Assembly (NCBI GenBank): GCA_022410635.1
Contig: JAJVDF010000238.1
Coordinates: 1,064,773-1,128,772, forward strand
Direction: 5' to 3'
Length of the DNA: 64,000 bases
DNA from: Tretioscincus oriximinensis
Lineage: Eukaryota > Chordata > Lepidosauria > Squamata > Gymnophthalmidae
The notes beneath the pieces were generated by a model. That model did no database searches and was not told where the DNA came from. It saw nothing but the letters and a program-made list of their open reading frames with translations. Positions 25,008-36,600 of the stretch are shown here, piece after piece (position 1 is the first letter of the stretch; each line of letters begins with the position of its first letter). A program made the translations under genes and the position numbers.

Positions 25008-25145
25008 GGCTATCATCTGCATGCCGCTATAGACCATGGCAGTCCCCATTCAGGACCTGCCATAATCTACACAGGCATTCCAATTATGGAAAACCCTATA
25101 TCAAGATATGGCTCAAAATAAGGCTTAGTGAGGAAAGGGCCATAT
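25008..25145. repeat. Dispersed ~100-bp repeat, family C
   Basis: CATCTGCATGCCGCTATAGACC, CATTCAGGACCTGCCATAATCTACACAGGCAT and AAGATATGGCTCAAAATAAGGCTTAGTG. The order of blocks matches 28025-28150. Confidence 0.6.
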
Positions 25146-25149
25146 GTTA

Positions 25150-25365
25150 TAAGAACATAAGAACATAAGAAGAGCCATACTGGATCAGGCCACAGCCCAT
25201 CAAGTCCACCATTCTGTGTCACACAGAGGCCCACCAGATGCACCTGGGCAGCCTGAACAGAGGAAAGCAAATATGCTCCTGTTCATGGTATTTCAAGAGT
25301 CCTGCCTGTTGCTCCATCCGGGAGCCGACATCCAGACAACTATCCTAGTATCAAGGACAAAAACA
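25150..25365 (-). mobile_element. CR1 LINE 3' end (subfamily with TAAGAACATAAGA)
   Basis: Begins ATAAGAACATAAGAACATAAGAAGAGCCATACTGGATCAGGCCACAGCCCATC, the reverse complement of the 3' end of the CR1 copy at 32420-33145. Non-coding 3' part only. Confidence 0.8.
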
Positions 25366-25993
25366 ATTTGGTCTTTGTAAAACAATGTGTTTTATTTGTG
25401 CCCATTATGCTATANTGGTCAACACAATGACTGTACCAGCAAGTGGGGCTTGGTAGAACTTGGGAGACTAACAAGAGACAGGAAGGCAGCATCAGCTTCT
25501 TCAGTTGTGTCTACAAAGACTCATGCTGCCTGCCTTTCTCTTCTTACCCTCCAAGTGCCACAAGGCCCCACTTGGTGGACTTTCTGAAGCATCCTGCCTG
25601 GCCCTGGTGGGAGCTGTACTACTGAAACATTTGGAAGGCTGCAATTGAACCCTGCCTAAAAGTAGGTCACCATGCAGGTTAGGGTCTTCTCTCCAATCTC
25701 CTGCCTGGTAGGTCCGAACTAATAGGTATAAACATACATTGTTCCCGCTCACCCCCTCTGTGTACAGAATTAAAAAGAGAAAGCTGAGGAAGAACTGGAA
25801 TTGTGTACAGTAACTTCACATTTGTCTCCTATATCAAATAAGCAAACTGTAAAAATCGCAGATCTATTTTATTTATACTTTTTTTTACTCAGTTGCCATG
25901 AAAAACGTAAGCATGTCTGTGTTTTAATATNGGAATGTTGGTAAGAAGGAATATATTGACTATGGACAAGAACATTAGTAGAAAGGAGACACA

Positions 25994-26126
25994 GGCTGCG
26001 TCCCCACATCCCTCATTTATTCCACTATAACTGGATACTCCACAATAAAAGCATGGATATTCTGGACTAAATCCATCCCCACAGCGCTTTGTTATAACGG
26101 AATAAATAAGGAATAAATAAGGCTGC
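25994..26126. mobile_element. Palindromic MITE, family A
   Basis: GGCTGCGTCCCCACATCC, then TTATTCCACTATAACTGGATACTCCACAATAAA, ending GGAATAAATAAGGCTGC. Closely related to 1293-1437, with a small duplication (GGAATAAATAA twice) near the right end. It lies only about 300 bp upstream of the CpG island. Confidence 0.75.
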
Positions 26127-26419
26127 TGTTACAGAAGCCAGAATAAGGTTGGACCCTCCTCCGGAGTGGGAGGGGTCTNAGCAAATGATTAAAAGACGGA
26201 ATTTAAGGTTATAGGAGGGTCAGTCATACTGTAAGGTTTATAGGCTATATGGAGTAGAAATAATGGGATGAGGCGTTAATGTGTTAACTGAAGGGTGTCT
26301 ACTTAGTAGTGGATTAGATGGGTTGTAAGATTACATGAAGAAAAGGTTAAAATAAAAGCTAAAAAATGAAAATAAAAGCGAAGTACGAACGGGGCATAAG
26401 GAAGGACGGAAGGCACCGT

Positions 26420-27260
26420 TTCTCCCCCTTCCTTGTCCGTAGGAAAGGCCAGCGGTGCGGCGCCCGGGCCTGCAGAAGCGGATGCAAAGCCCCTGGCAGC
26501 CGGGCGCTCCTCCGCCCCCTCGAAAGTCAACAGCGCCGCAGGGGGAGGTTGGGCTCCTGCCGTCGGGGCTCCCCGCGCCGCCCCTCGGAGACACCCCCCT
26601 CCCCTCCCCCCCCCCCCCCCCCCCCCCAGGCGCCATCTAGCCGCAGAGCCCCGGGGGTGGGAATCGCTCCGGGGCGGGACGGAAGCGCCAGGCGGTGTCC
26701 GGCGACTCCTGCTAGCAGGAGGCAGGAAATCTCCATGGAGACCCCCCGTTGCCAGGGAGCAGCTGCCGCCCGACGGGCGAACGGACGAGCAGCCGCCGGG
26801 CGCGCCAGCCGCTCCAACTGGCCGCCCTTAACAGTCGGCGCGGCAGCGGAGCCATTGGCGAGGCCCTTGGGAGGCGGCGCAGCCCGCTGATTGGCCTGGC
26901 GGCGGCTTATAGGGGCAGCGGGGGCGGCAGCGGAGGAGCTGCGTCGCCCCTCGGAGGAGACCACCGTCCCTTAGCGGCCGCCGAGCAGAGGGCGGGCAGG
27001 GAGGGCTGGCCGAGCCCCAGCAGGCACCGGCGCGAGTTGGGAAGGACGAAGGAGAGGTGCGGAGGGAGCCTCCCATAGGGTCCCCCCGCAGAGGAAGGGG
27101 GAGGGGGGGGGCACGTCGGGGCTTTCTGTCCAATCGCCTCTCCGACTCGGGGTTGCTGCGCATCTTTGGCCGCCGGAGTTGAGTTGCTGTAGGGAACGCC
27201 CAGGCACCGCCGACCCCGCTTGGCCGCGCTTGGGACGGGGCTTGGCGCTGCCACAGCCAT
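26420..27260 (+). promoter_or_regulatory. CCNA1: CpG island, likely CCNA1 promoter and non-coding exon 1
   Basis: The only long GC- and CpG-rich block near the gene, 3.2-4 kb upstream of the first coding exon on the same strand. It holds GC boxes (GGGGCGGG at 26671; GGGCGGG near 26990), two ATTGG boxes (26854-26858, 26890-26894) and a CCAAT at 27130-27134. The mammalian CCNA1 promoter is also a CpG island with GC boxes, from general knowledge. The transcription start and the donor of exon 1 cannot be placed from sequence alone. A run of C (about 26598-26626) may be an assembly problem. Long open frames across it, on both strands, are GC-composition artefacts. Confidence 0.7.
26854..26894. promoter_or_regulatory. 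Paired inverted CCAAT (NF-Y type) boxes
   Basis: GCCATTGGCG (ATTGG at 26854-26858) and CTGATTGGCC (ATTGG at 26890-26894) are 36 bp apart. Two NF-Y sites spaced about three helical turns apart are typical of cell-cycle gene promoters. Binding is inferred. Confidence 0.5.
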
Positions 27261-27376
27261 TCAGTGGTTTCAAAGTGGGGGGTTGGGGTGGAGGCAGAGT
27301 GTGGAAAAGAGAAAATGCCCTTTATGGAAGAGAAACTCGCCTTTGGCTTGAAAACATCTCGCTCTACTGTTTCCAT

Positions 27377-27436
27377 AGTAAACCGCCCTGAGACCTTTGC
27401 GTATAGGGCGGTATAGAAATGCAAATAAATAAACAA
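27377..27436 (+). repeat. Retroposon 3' tail module
   Basis: GTAAACCGCCCTGAGACCTTTGCGTATAGGGCGGTATAGAAATGCAAATAAATAAAC, the same tail as 13146-13238, immediately downstream of the CpG island. Confidence 0.7.
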
Positions 27437-29351
27437 TTGCTGAAGTGCCACAGAGCAGAAGCGTATAATCCCCCCTTTTTACCTCTGTTTTGGGGCTCTT
27501 GGGTGACTGTGGCAGATTTTTATGTTCTCTGAAAAGTGACACCATGTGGAACATATTTTGATCAAGTGCGTAAATTATCAATGTTTCTGCCACTTTACCC
27601 CTCGCTTTGCCTGGAATGATGGTTGTGCAGGCACCTGACGCTTCCGCCTTGGATTTCATAATGTAAAACGTGCTTCTTCATGCAGACGCCTGCATTTGCA
27701 AGGACAGCCTGTTGATAACGGGGTGTATATCATAGTCGCTGAAAACAGTGACGGTGTGTGTGCGGGTGACCTTGCAGACAATTGGATCTTTGTTATCTAT
27801 GTGTAAGTTTGTTATGAAAGAAAAAAGCAAAAGTGTGGAAAATACTTAGGGACCCATTCACACCTAAAAGTTTTAATCAAGTTTCAGATTGAAAGGACTC
27901 CTATACAAAAGTGATGAGTAATTATCTAAACTGAAGATGACTTTTCTGAGTTAAGAGCATGCAAAAGACCCCAACCCACTTTGTGGATGGATTCTTTGTC
28001 AACATGGAGCCTTATACTTCTGAATAGGAACCTACCACCCACATGCCATCCAAATGGGGCCTGCCATCGTCTATACTGGCATGTGCACGGCCAAGCTCTG
28101 TTCCAAGATATTACCCAGAATAAGGCTCTGTGTGGACAGGGCTTCTCACTCAACTTGAATTAAACTTCATTAAGGTGAATTAAATCCCAACTGAACGGAA
28201 GTTAGGTAATATTCAGGTGTGGCCTAAAGACCTCTGGTTGAGAAGCTTTTGTGGATTCAGGTTCACTCCCATACATGTTTGATGTTAAGATATCCTTGAA
28301 TTGCTTCTAGTCACACAACCTTGAAGGATAACTATCATTGGCTGCTAGAATAGACATCTCTGTAATGCCTGTAGGTATCCCGTCACATCTCCTGTACACC
28401 CTCCTTTATTTTCTGGACTAAATTTCATACTTCAGGAATGGAGATGAAGATGGGATCAGAACTCAGGAAAAGACAAGGAAGGTGTCTTTAGAAATCATTT
28501 ACAAGGAGTTGGGAGCAGGTGAAGCGTTTGCTTCTGTTTTCTGAAAAATGCCCAGATGTAGTTGATGGACCACTGTGCGAAAAAGGATTCTGAACTTTGT
28601 GCCCAATTCAACAGGGCTTCAAGCCTTGGTAGTATAGCACCAGAGACCATTGCTGGGGTGCTGGCTTGTAGAAAAGAGGATGCTACTTCAAGTATCTGTT
28701 GGTTGGTTCGTGCTTTTCTCCAGTTCTATATTAGAAGATCTCAGGATCAATTATCGTTGCTATTGTCCCCTACTTTCTGGCTACTTTCAGAGTTAGGAAT
28801 TTGGATGGTTCCCTTGTGTTTTCACCTGTTTCTTGGGCCTGCACCTTTTACATGGGTATAAGAAGAAGACAGGCACAGTTGCCTGTTTGGGGATCATCAG
28901 TGAATCTCTACTGAAACGTTAAGCTTTCACAAAAGTGAATCCAATTTGGGGATAGAAACTAGGGAAATATTTGTTCTTTCTAGGTCTTATGTCTGCCTCT
29001 TTAAATAGATTTTAGTTGGTTTTGCTGCAGTTTGGGGCCAGGTATAGACTGCGGACTCATGCAAAGGAGAATTATTTGAGGAAGAATATAAGTGGTGTGA
29101 AAATGACAGACTCTCAGGATCACTATCATCATGTTCATGTTGTTATTAATAATATTTTCACCATATTGTATACAAATATGTTTGCNATATTGTGAACAAA
29201 TTCCTTATTCACAGAAAATATCCTTAATCTCCTGTCAAGATGGACAGGAGTCCATTATGCTCCCTATCAAACCAAGGATTGCCTGCCAATAAGGGTTATC
29301 AATAGCAGTTCTCAACCTACGCACATTGTTCAACTTACAGGATTTCACTTT
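27437..29351. other. Presumed CCNA1 intron 1, mostly unique
   Basis: Holds one family C repeat (28025-28150). No exon recognised. Confidence 0.4.
28025..28150. repeat. Dispersed ~100-bp repeat, family C
   Basis: CCACCCACATGCCATCC, AATGGGGCCTGCCATCGTCTATACTGGCATGTG, AAGATATTACCCAGAATAAGGCTCTGTGTGGACAGGGC. The fullest copy of the family in the window. Confidence 0.6.
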
Positions 29352-29570
29352 TTTATTTATTTAATTGTATTTTTATCCTGCCCTATACCCAAAGGTCTCA
29401 GGGCGGCCTACCATAGGGTGGCGCACATAGTTTTTGTTGCTTTCTCCACAACAGACACCCTGTGGAGTATGTGGGGCTGAGAGAGTTAAAAGAACTGTGA
29501 CTGGCCCAAGGTCACCCAGCTTCCTGTTACATGCTGGACCTGGCATGGAACACCGGAGCAGAATACTCAA
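29352..29570 (-). mobile_element. CORE-SINE/MIR-like SINE with tail module
   Basis: TTTATTTATTTAATTG and the CCCTATACCCAAAGGTCTCAGGGCGGCC tail are followed by ACTGTGACTGGCCCAAGGTCACCCAGC. The last block resembles the conserved core of MIR-type SINEs ('GCCCAAGGTCACACAGC'). A related element is at 43945-44170. Exact subfamily not assigned. Confidence 0.6.
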
Positions 29571-30049
29571 AATGGCTGCTCAAGAACATTAGGCAGACCA
29601 CAGTTTGTGAGCCACGAAGCAAAAAGTTTCAGTATGTATCTCCAGACCATACTACAAGATAAACCTCTTATGTTGAGAAAGAAAAATTTGAAATTACTTT
29701 GAACTACAGGTAGACCACGGATTGACCTCACTTCCACTCCAAACGGTTTTCTAAAAACTGCGTTAGAGGCTGTTTATTTCTGTTGAGGCAGATTCTACCT
29801 TATGCTGTTTTGTATCCCAGAATAAATAGCCTTTTTTTCATTGTCTTTTGATTTTCGTTTACAGGTGGCCACCAGCTTACTGCGTGAAGTCACGTGATGT
29901 GACTACAGTCAGGGGATAACCAGTCCATCCTTGTATAGCATTCTTGTGTGTCACACCAGAGTTATCAATAGAAATGGCCTCCCTGGAAATATTCAGTGAG
30001 GATATCCTCTGATATATATCAATACTAATGGAATTAGTCTGTAATGCAC

Positions 30050-30312
30050 CAGGCTCTAGCCCCTCTTATCTCTCGCGTCTACTCCCTCCGTTTCCCCTCA
30101 TATCCCCCTTTCATTTGTTGCTTCTTTGTGTTGTTTCTTCTTTCCATTTTCCTTTTCTTCCCTCTTTTCCTTCTTCATATTCCTTCCCTCCCATCTTTCA
30201 TCCATTCCTTCCTTTCCCTCCCAGTACTGAACTCTTGGTTATTCCCTTTCTCACATCTTTCCACCTAGAGAATTGTCCATTTATTACTTCCCCCTGTTTT
30301 CTGTCTTTTAGC
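30050..30312. repeat. Long pyrimidine (C/T) tract
   Basis: About 260 bases almost only C and T, for example TTTCCTTTTCTTCCCTCTTTTCC. It lies 200-450 bp upstream of the exon 2 acceptor. The frames across it are low complexity. Confidence 0.8.
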
Positions 30313-30332
30313 CAGTTTCTAACCCAGGACTC

Positions 30333-30408
30333 TGGTCTCTAGAGGCTGGTAAAGTTCCGAGCCCTGTCATTGGTCTCTGGAGGTTGGCAAAGTTCTGAGC
30401 CCTGTCAT
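30333..30408. repeat. 38-bp tandem duplication (2 copies)
   Basis: Unit TGGTCTCTAGAGGCTGGTAA...GAGCCCTGTCAT is repeated once with four mismatches (30333-30370 and 30371-30408). It ends 85 bp before the exon 2 acceptor. Confidence 0.85.
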
Positions 30409-30493
30409 TAGTCGTCATAACTCAGAATGTTGGACTCTCTTGGATGCCTTTTATTACTTGTGATGCTGCAGCTTATAGCTTTTGTCTTTTCAG

Positions 30494-30674
30494 TATTGGC
30501 TGCTGACCCTGGGAGATGCGTCGCAGCCACAAGGAGAATGATGAGAAAACGGAAGTGGGGCAGTGGAATGGGCCACCAGTTGTTTTGGAGCCTCAGGCTA
30601 CTCAGATTCCCCACCAAAGGGCCATCCTTGGCGAGCTGACTGAAAATGGCCAGTGCCTGAGGCTCCCTCTTCAG
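30494..30674 (+). CDS. CCNA1: CCNA1 exon 2 (first coding exon; coding from 30516)
   Basis: The acceptor TTTGTCTTTTCAG ends at 30493 and the donor CAG/GTAACT begins at 30675. The first 22 nt are 5' UTR and include an in-frame TGA at 30504-30506. Codons 1-53 start [24 protein letters not shown] parallels the QRTVLG.LT.NGQY stretch of mammalian cyclin A1. The first ~30 residues are not conserved with mammals. Ends in phase 0. Confidence 0.85.
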
Positions 30675-33600
30675 GTAACTTATGAAGGACCCAGTTGCTA
30701 CATCAGTGGTTCTCAGATTGTGGTCTTCCACTGAGTTTGGCATGGAGTGATCATCCAGGAATGCCTGGAGGATCTTCTTGTATAGTTAATAGAAAATGCA
30801 TTTCTCGAAATAAAACTGCCATGAAATGTGGTCTCTGGGCATTCCTTCATGCTGTGATCTTCCTATCATTTTAAAAATACTATTACGGATTGCCGGACAG
30901 CAATATGAAGACATGAGGATGGTCAGTTATCCCACAATTATGTTTTTGAGGAAGAGTAGTCAGGTTTTTTCTGAGTTTTGACTTTTTTTTTTCTTTGTGT
31001 AATTTGTTAATTTCTTTTAGCTTATCAAGAAAATAATATTCTCTTGAAAATTGTTTCTCCTCGCCCAAAGGCATTTTCCTCTGTAATGAAACTGAATCAC
31101 TTAATCCATGCAGGAGATAATTCATGTGTTTATTTAATCGCAGGGAGCCCATGCTGCCAGGCGCCACTTTGGATCTGAAAATGTCTTTCCTGCTTCTGAC
31201 AGTAGTACGCTGCCACTCTGTGTGCCACCCAAGCAGAATTTTGCTATTTACATAGAAGAGGATGAAGAGGACAACAAGTTTAGCTCTTTGGTTGGGGACA
31301 CTGAATCCAGCATGTGTGAAGTGGACAGTATTATTCTGAAACCAAACATCCACCTGCTATTGAATTTAAGCACAGGTAACATTTGTTTGTTTTCTGACTG
31401 CCCATCTAAGTCCTCATTAAAATATACAAAGGAGTCATAGTTATAGTAATGATGAAGGTGAAAACAATTGCAAACAATTCCAGCAAAGAGAAGCATTTTA
31501 AATTGTTTTAAATATCAGCCAATTTTTATTTTGTCTTATCTGGTGCCTTTATTTTTTAATAGATAGATATATTCCCTTCTAAAAGGCCTAAGATGATCTA
31601 TAGCTATTAAATTGTGATTATAGAAATGTAAAACATACAAAATAGTAACCTAATAAATCAAGAATTTCTAGGTTAATAGCAGACGTATTGCAAAATACTA
31701 AAATATCTCACTGTGATTTTTGGCTACAAGAACATTTTTTTAAAAAGCTGGATTTTGCAATTTTCCTAAAAAGGACTGATTGTAGGACACTGACAGGTCT
31801 GCTGTTGTGTTCTTCTCTCTTAAGAGCAAACCTATTTTAGATTCCCAAACTGGGACCATTATTAGGGAGGGGGAGCTATGAGCTGAGGCTCTTCTCCTTA
31901 AAACATCACGGAAAGAACAGTACATGTGTGTACCTTAAAAGAAGTGCACTGGTTCTCAATTCGCTACTGAGTCCACTTCAAACTGTCAACTTTAACTTGT
32001 AAGATCCTCAGACTTGTGTGTCCTAAAGGACATTTTCTCCCATATCAACCTGTCCATAGCTTAGGATCTGCAAGAGAAGCTTTCCTAGTTGTACAACCAT
32101 TCTTAATAAAAGGGTGGGAACCAGAGACAGGGCCTTCTCAGTGGTGACCCCAGACTATGGAATAGTCTTCTCCTCATGAAGTAACAGTCATCACTGTACA
32201 CATTAAAAAAATACTTGAAGTTACAATTCTATATCCTGCCCTTTGGTTGAAGCAACGACTTCCCTCCTTGCTTTCCGGTGCTGTTATTTTTTTTTTACAT
32301 GCTTTTTACTTTATTATTATTGTAAGCCATCCTCAGATCTTCAGCTGTGGTGCAGAATATATATATAAATATAAATAAATGAACTGTTTCCAGAAGCAAA
32401 CTAGGTCCTTGCTAGCCTTAATAAGCTGAACATTAACAAATCTCCAGGGCCAGACAGCATTCACCCAAGAATTCTTAAAGAACTCAAATGTGAAATTGCT
32501 GAACTTCTAACCAAAATATTTGATCTTTCCTTAAGATCAGGGATAGTACCAGTAGATTGGAGGGTAGCTAACGTAACACCAATCTTCTAAAAAGGATCCC
32601 GGGGTGATCCCGGAAATTATAGACCCATCAGTTTAATATCAGTTCCAGGTAAACTGTTGGAAACCATAAGGACAAAATTACTAAACACATGGAGAAGCAC
32701 GCATTGCTGAATGAAACTCAGCATAGCTTCTGCAAAGGTAAATCATGCCTTACTAACTTGCTAGAACTCTATGAGAGTGTTAACAAACATGTAGATAAAG
32801 GGGATTCAGTTGATATTGTCTTATCTAGATTTTCAGAAGGTTTTTGATAAAGTCCCTCATCAAAGGCTCCACACTCATGGTATAAGAGGACAGACTTTGT
32901 CCTGGATTGGAAACTGGCTAAAAGATAGAAAACAGAGGGTAGTAATAAATGGACAGTTCTGTTTGCGGGATGGAGTAACAGGCAGGACTCCTGAAATAGC
33001 ATTTGCAGGGAGTCATGAACAGGTGCATATTTTGCTTTCCCCTGTTCAGACTGCCCAGGTGCATCTGGTGGGCATCTGTGTGAGACAAAATGCTGGCTAG
33101 ATGGGCTGTGGCCTGATCTAGTATGGCTCTTATGTTCTTACTTGCCTTTCTGGATGTGTGCTCCCATAATCTGTCTTGAAGTTGGTCCTCACACATGCAT
33201 AATGCTAGAAATGGCCAGAAAATGAAGGCTGTGCTTATATGTAGGGTAATTTTGCACTTCCGGCTATTTAATACATTGATGAACATGATGCATCTATGTG
33301 AGAGCAAGCATCCAGACCATGTATTCATTGTGTTTGCCTCATATAATTGCCCGGGAATCTGAGCAACTAGCAATTATTACAGAAATGTTTTCCAAAAATT
33401 GTTACAGTCAATAGGCTTCTTAGGAGCTCTTCAAACTTTACGTCCTCAATTTGAACAGAGATAGTTCTGTATATTGTGCAGACTCCAGTCCATTTTCAGA
33501 GGACATTCTATACAGTAATCTCCACCTCAAAGTGGAATAAGAGCGTGGACTAAGGAAATGCTTTCTCCCGTTCAAGCAAAGACACAGCAGCTACAGACCG

Positions 33601-36600
33601 AAAGCTAATGAGAGGTCATCGCTGTTTCACATTTGGACCACCAGAAACAGTACTGAGCTATTAATCTGTTTTTTTTGCAGTATCTGTGAATGTGACTTGG
33701 CGTGCACAACTTCAAACTCATACTTATTTGTATAACTCTTGAGGTATAACAAGGGTTACAATAAAACAGATATTATTTCTTTATGAAGGTATTGGATGAA
33801 AAATTTAAATACAAAAAATTATGATTCCTAGTATGATTCCTAATGATGACTAATAAAAGTCTCTCGAGCTTCTGCTTCGTATCTTGGTAATCTAGGGTCT
33901 CCGATGGTGGTGGACAAGTCACTGCAGTCTCAAAATGAAGATCTCTACTCTGATAAAGTGGATGTGATAGGGACTGAAGAATATGCAGAAGATATTCACC
34001 AATATCTCAGAGAAGCAGAGGTGAGTGAGATTACTAGCATTAAGAATGTAAGAACATAAGAGGAACCTGCTGAATCGTACCAGAGCCCATCTAGTCTAGC
34101 ATTCTGTCTCACCAATTGCACCCGGGCAGTCTGGAATAAAAGAAGGCAAAATTTTCACCTATTCTAGACGCCCTGCAAATGATATTTCGAGAATACTGCC
34201 TATTGCTCCATCACAGAGGCAGCATCAAGAAATCCATCCTGGTAGCTGTTTATACCCTTGGTGTCCATGAATTTGTCTAATCTTCTCTTAAAGCTATCCA
34301 GGCTGCTAGCTATTGCCACCTAAGCTGGAAGTAAATTCCAAAGGCCGATGACACTCTGCATGAAAAAAATGCTCTTCTGCTCTTGTCTGTTCTCACGTTT
34401 CTGCCTATCAGTTTCAAGAAATGCCCCCTGTGCTAGTGCTGTGCGATAGAGAAAACATTTTTTCTCTATTTACCTTACCCACCTGTGCATGATTTTATAC
34501 ACTTCAAACAGATCACCTCTCAAACACTGTCTTTCAAGGCTGAAGAGGCCCAGATATTGCAGCTAGATTTCATAAGAAAGGTGCTCCAACCCCTTGATTA
34601 TTCTTGTTGCCCTTTTCTACACAATATCCTTGTGACCAAAATTGTACACAGTATTCCAAATGTGGCCTCACCACAGATTTATGAAGAGGCAAAAAACCTT
34701 TGATTTGTTTTCAGTTCCTTTCCTAATTATCTCTAACTCTGAATTTACTTTTTTTTTTTTGCTGCTGCTGCATACTGGAATTTTCCAGCAACACCCCAAG
34801 ATCCTTTTTCTGCTCTGTCACGAAAAGCTTTGTTCTCATAAGTTGTTGGAGTAATTAGTTTTTTCCCCCCAATGTGCATGATTTTGCATTTGCTTAAATT
34901 GAAGTGCATTTGCAACTTAGTTGCCCACTCACATGATTTCAATAGATCACTCTGGAGCTCCTTACAATCATTTTCAGTTTTCACTACCCTGAACAGTTTA
35001 GTTGGGGTTCTTTGCCCCAATGTGCATTTTTTTTGACCTTGCACTTGCTTAAATTGAAGTGCATTTGCCACTTTGATGCCCACTCAGCCAATTTCAATAC
35101 ATCACTCTGGATCATTTTCAGTTTTTACTACCCTGAACAGTTTAGTGTCGTCAGCAAACTTGGCTACTTCACTATTTACCTCGGCATCCAGGTCATTTAT
35201 GAACATATTGAAAAGCAAAGGTCCCAGTACAGACCCCTGGGGTACCCCACTTCTTATCTCTTTCCACTCAGAGAAATGTCCATTTATTGCCAGGACAAAG
35301 TCTGTCGTCTTATACCATGAGTGTGGAGCATTTTTAGGAGCCTTTGATGGCAGACTTTATGAAAAGGCTTCTAAAACTCTAGATAGCATTAATCCTGTTC
35401 TAGATGCTGAACTTGAGTTTGCGCTTGAAGTAGCTAAATGTTACCTCTAAAAGAGGCTTATCCTACTATTTGGTCAGATTTTCTTCAGAAACAATAAGAG
35501 TTAGTAGTAAAACAAACTGCCTAGACGCTAGAGGACCACCTCTTTGATCTCCAATCCCACCCTGGAAGTAGGCAATGTGAAACTATTTCTATGTCTCTGC
35601 TAAGAAAACTTCATGGAGGTGCTTAAGGAGAAGTAAATGCAGTCAACCTGGTGTCTGTCACAAGTGTTTGTATGAAGGGAATGTTGTCATACCTTAAATT
35701 CAAATCAGTGCGCACCTTTCCCTTTCTTTCCTGTTCCTAGGGGAGTCTTTGATAATTTAAATATTATAAAATGTAGCAGTAACTTGATATTATTAGTGTT
35801 GGTATGTCCAATTATCAGTGCTGGCTACTAGCTGAGACTAAAATTCAACACCAAACAGATTTTGTTTGTGGTGTGCATAAGAATTTTTGTATGGTTCTTC
35901 AGTTTTGTCCTCTTGCATAATTGGTTTTTCCTCTGTCTTGGTGGGATACACGCTTATTAATATAGTTGTCAAATAAAAGGAAGAGAGAGAAAGAAGGGCT
36001 TGAGTTGCTGAAAACACATTTTTAATGAGAATGTATTTTGGTTCAATGGTTACCTTTAGGGTTTACTTTTTTTGAAGAAAAAAAAATCAAGTAAATTAAG
36101 GCTTCCAAAAGCAAGATGTATCCCAGGATCCTGTTAACAAAACCTAGGTATTTCAATATAGTGTCAGTTGCAATACAACAAAAATGCATTGGAATGCTAT
36201 TGAGGGAAATCCAATGCAAGCAGCTTTCACAACCAGCCTGATTGGGGCTATCAGAAGCCAGCCAAGTACTCAGAAACCATGTTTCTGATGTTATTCTTTT
36301 ATATGCTCTCATAACTAGGTTTGATATTGTCAAATAACTAATCAGTAAATAAAAACAATAACAAAATACTCAGAAAACTACAAAAGGAAGTGAATGGCAC
36401 TTGGATGGCTCCAGCAACTCCAATCTGGCTGATCATAAGGTGAAACAAACCAAACAGTCTCCAAAACAAATCCAGAGTGAAAGAACTANAAGAACAGAAC
36501 CAAGACAATGAAATTTCCACTAACCAATTTACACAACACATCATAAGGATATAAAAACTAAATTCACTCTGGAGAAAGTAAAAAGTCCATAAACCAGTAG

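Noticed and set aside
26366..27451. Long open frames (up to 207 codons) on both strands of the CpG island
   Set aside because: They overlap on both strands and several frames, are rich in Ala/Arg/Pro/Gly, and match no family; GC-rich DNA simply has few stops.
30028..30342. Phe/Leu/Ser/Pro-rich frames upstream of exon 2
   Set aside because: Translation of a pyrimidine tract, no family and no splice logic.
30883..31353. 156-codon minus-strand frame
   Set aside because: It is the shadow of CCNA1 exon 3 and adjoining intron sequence; the plus strand carries the conserved protein.
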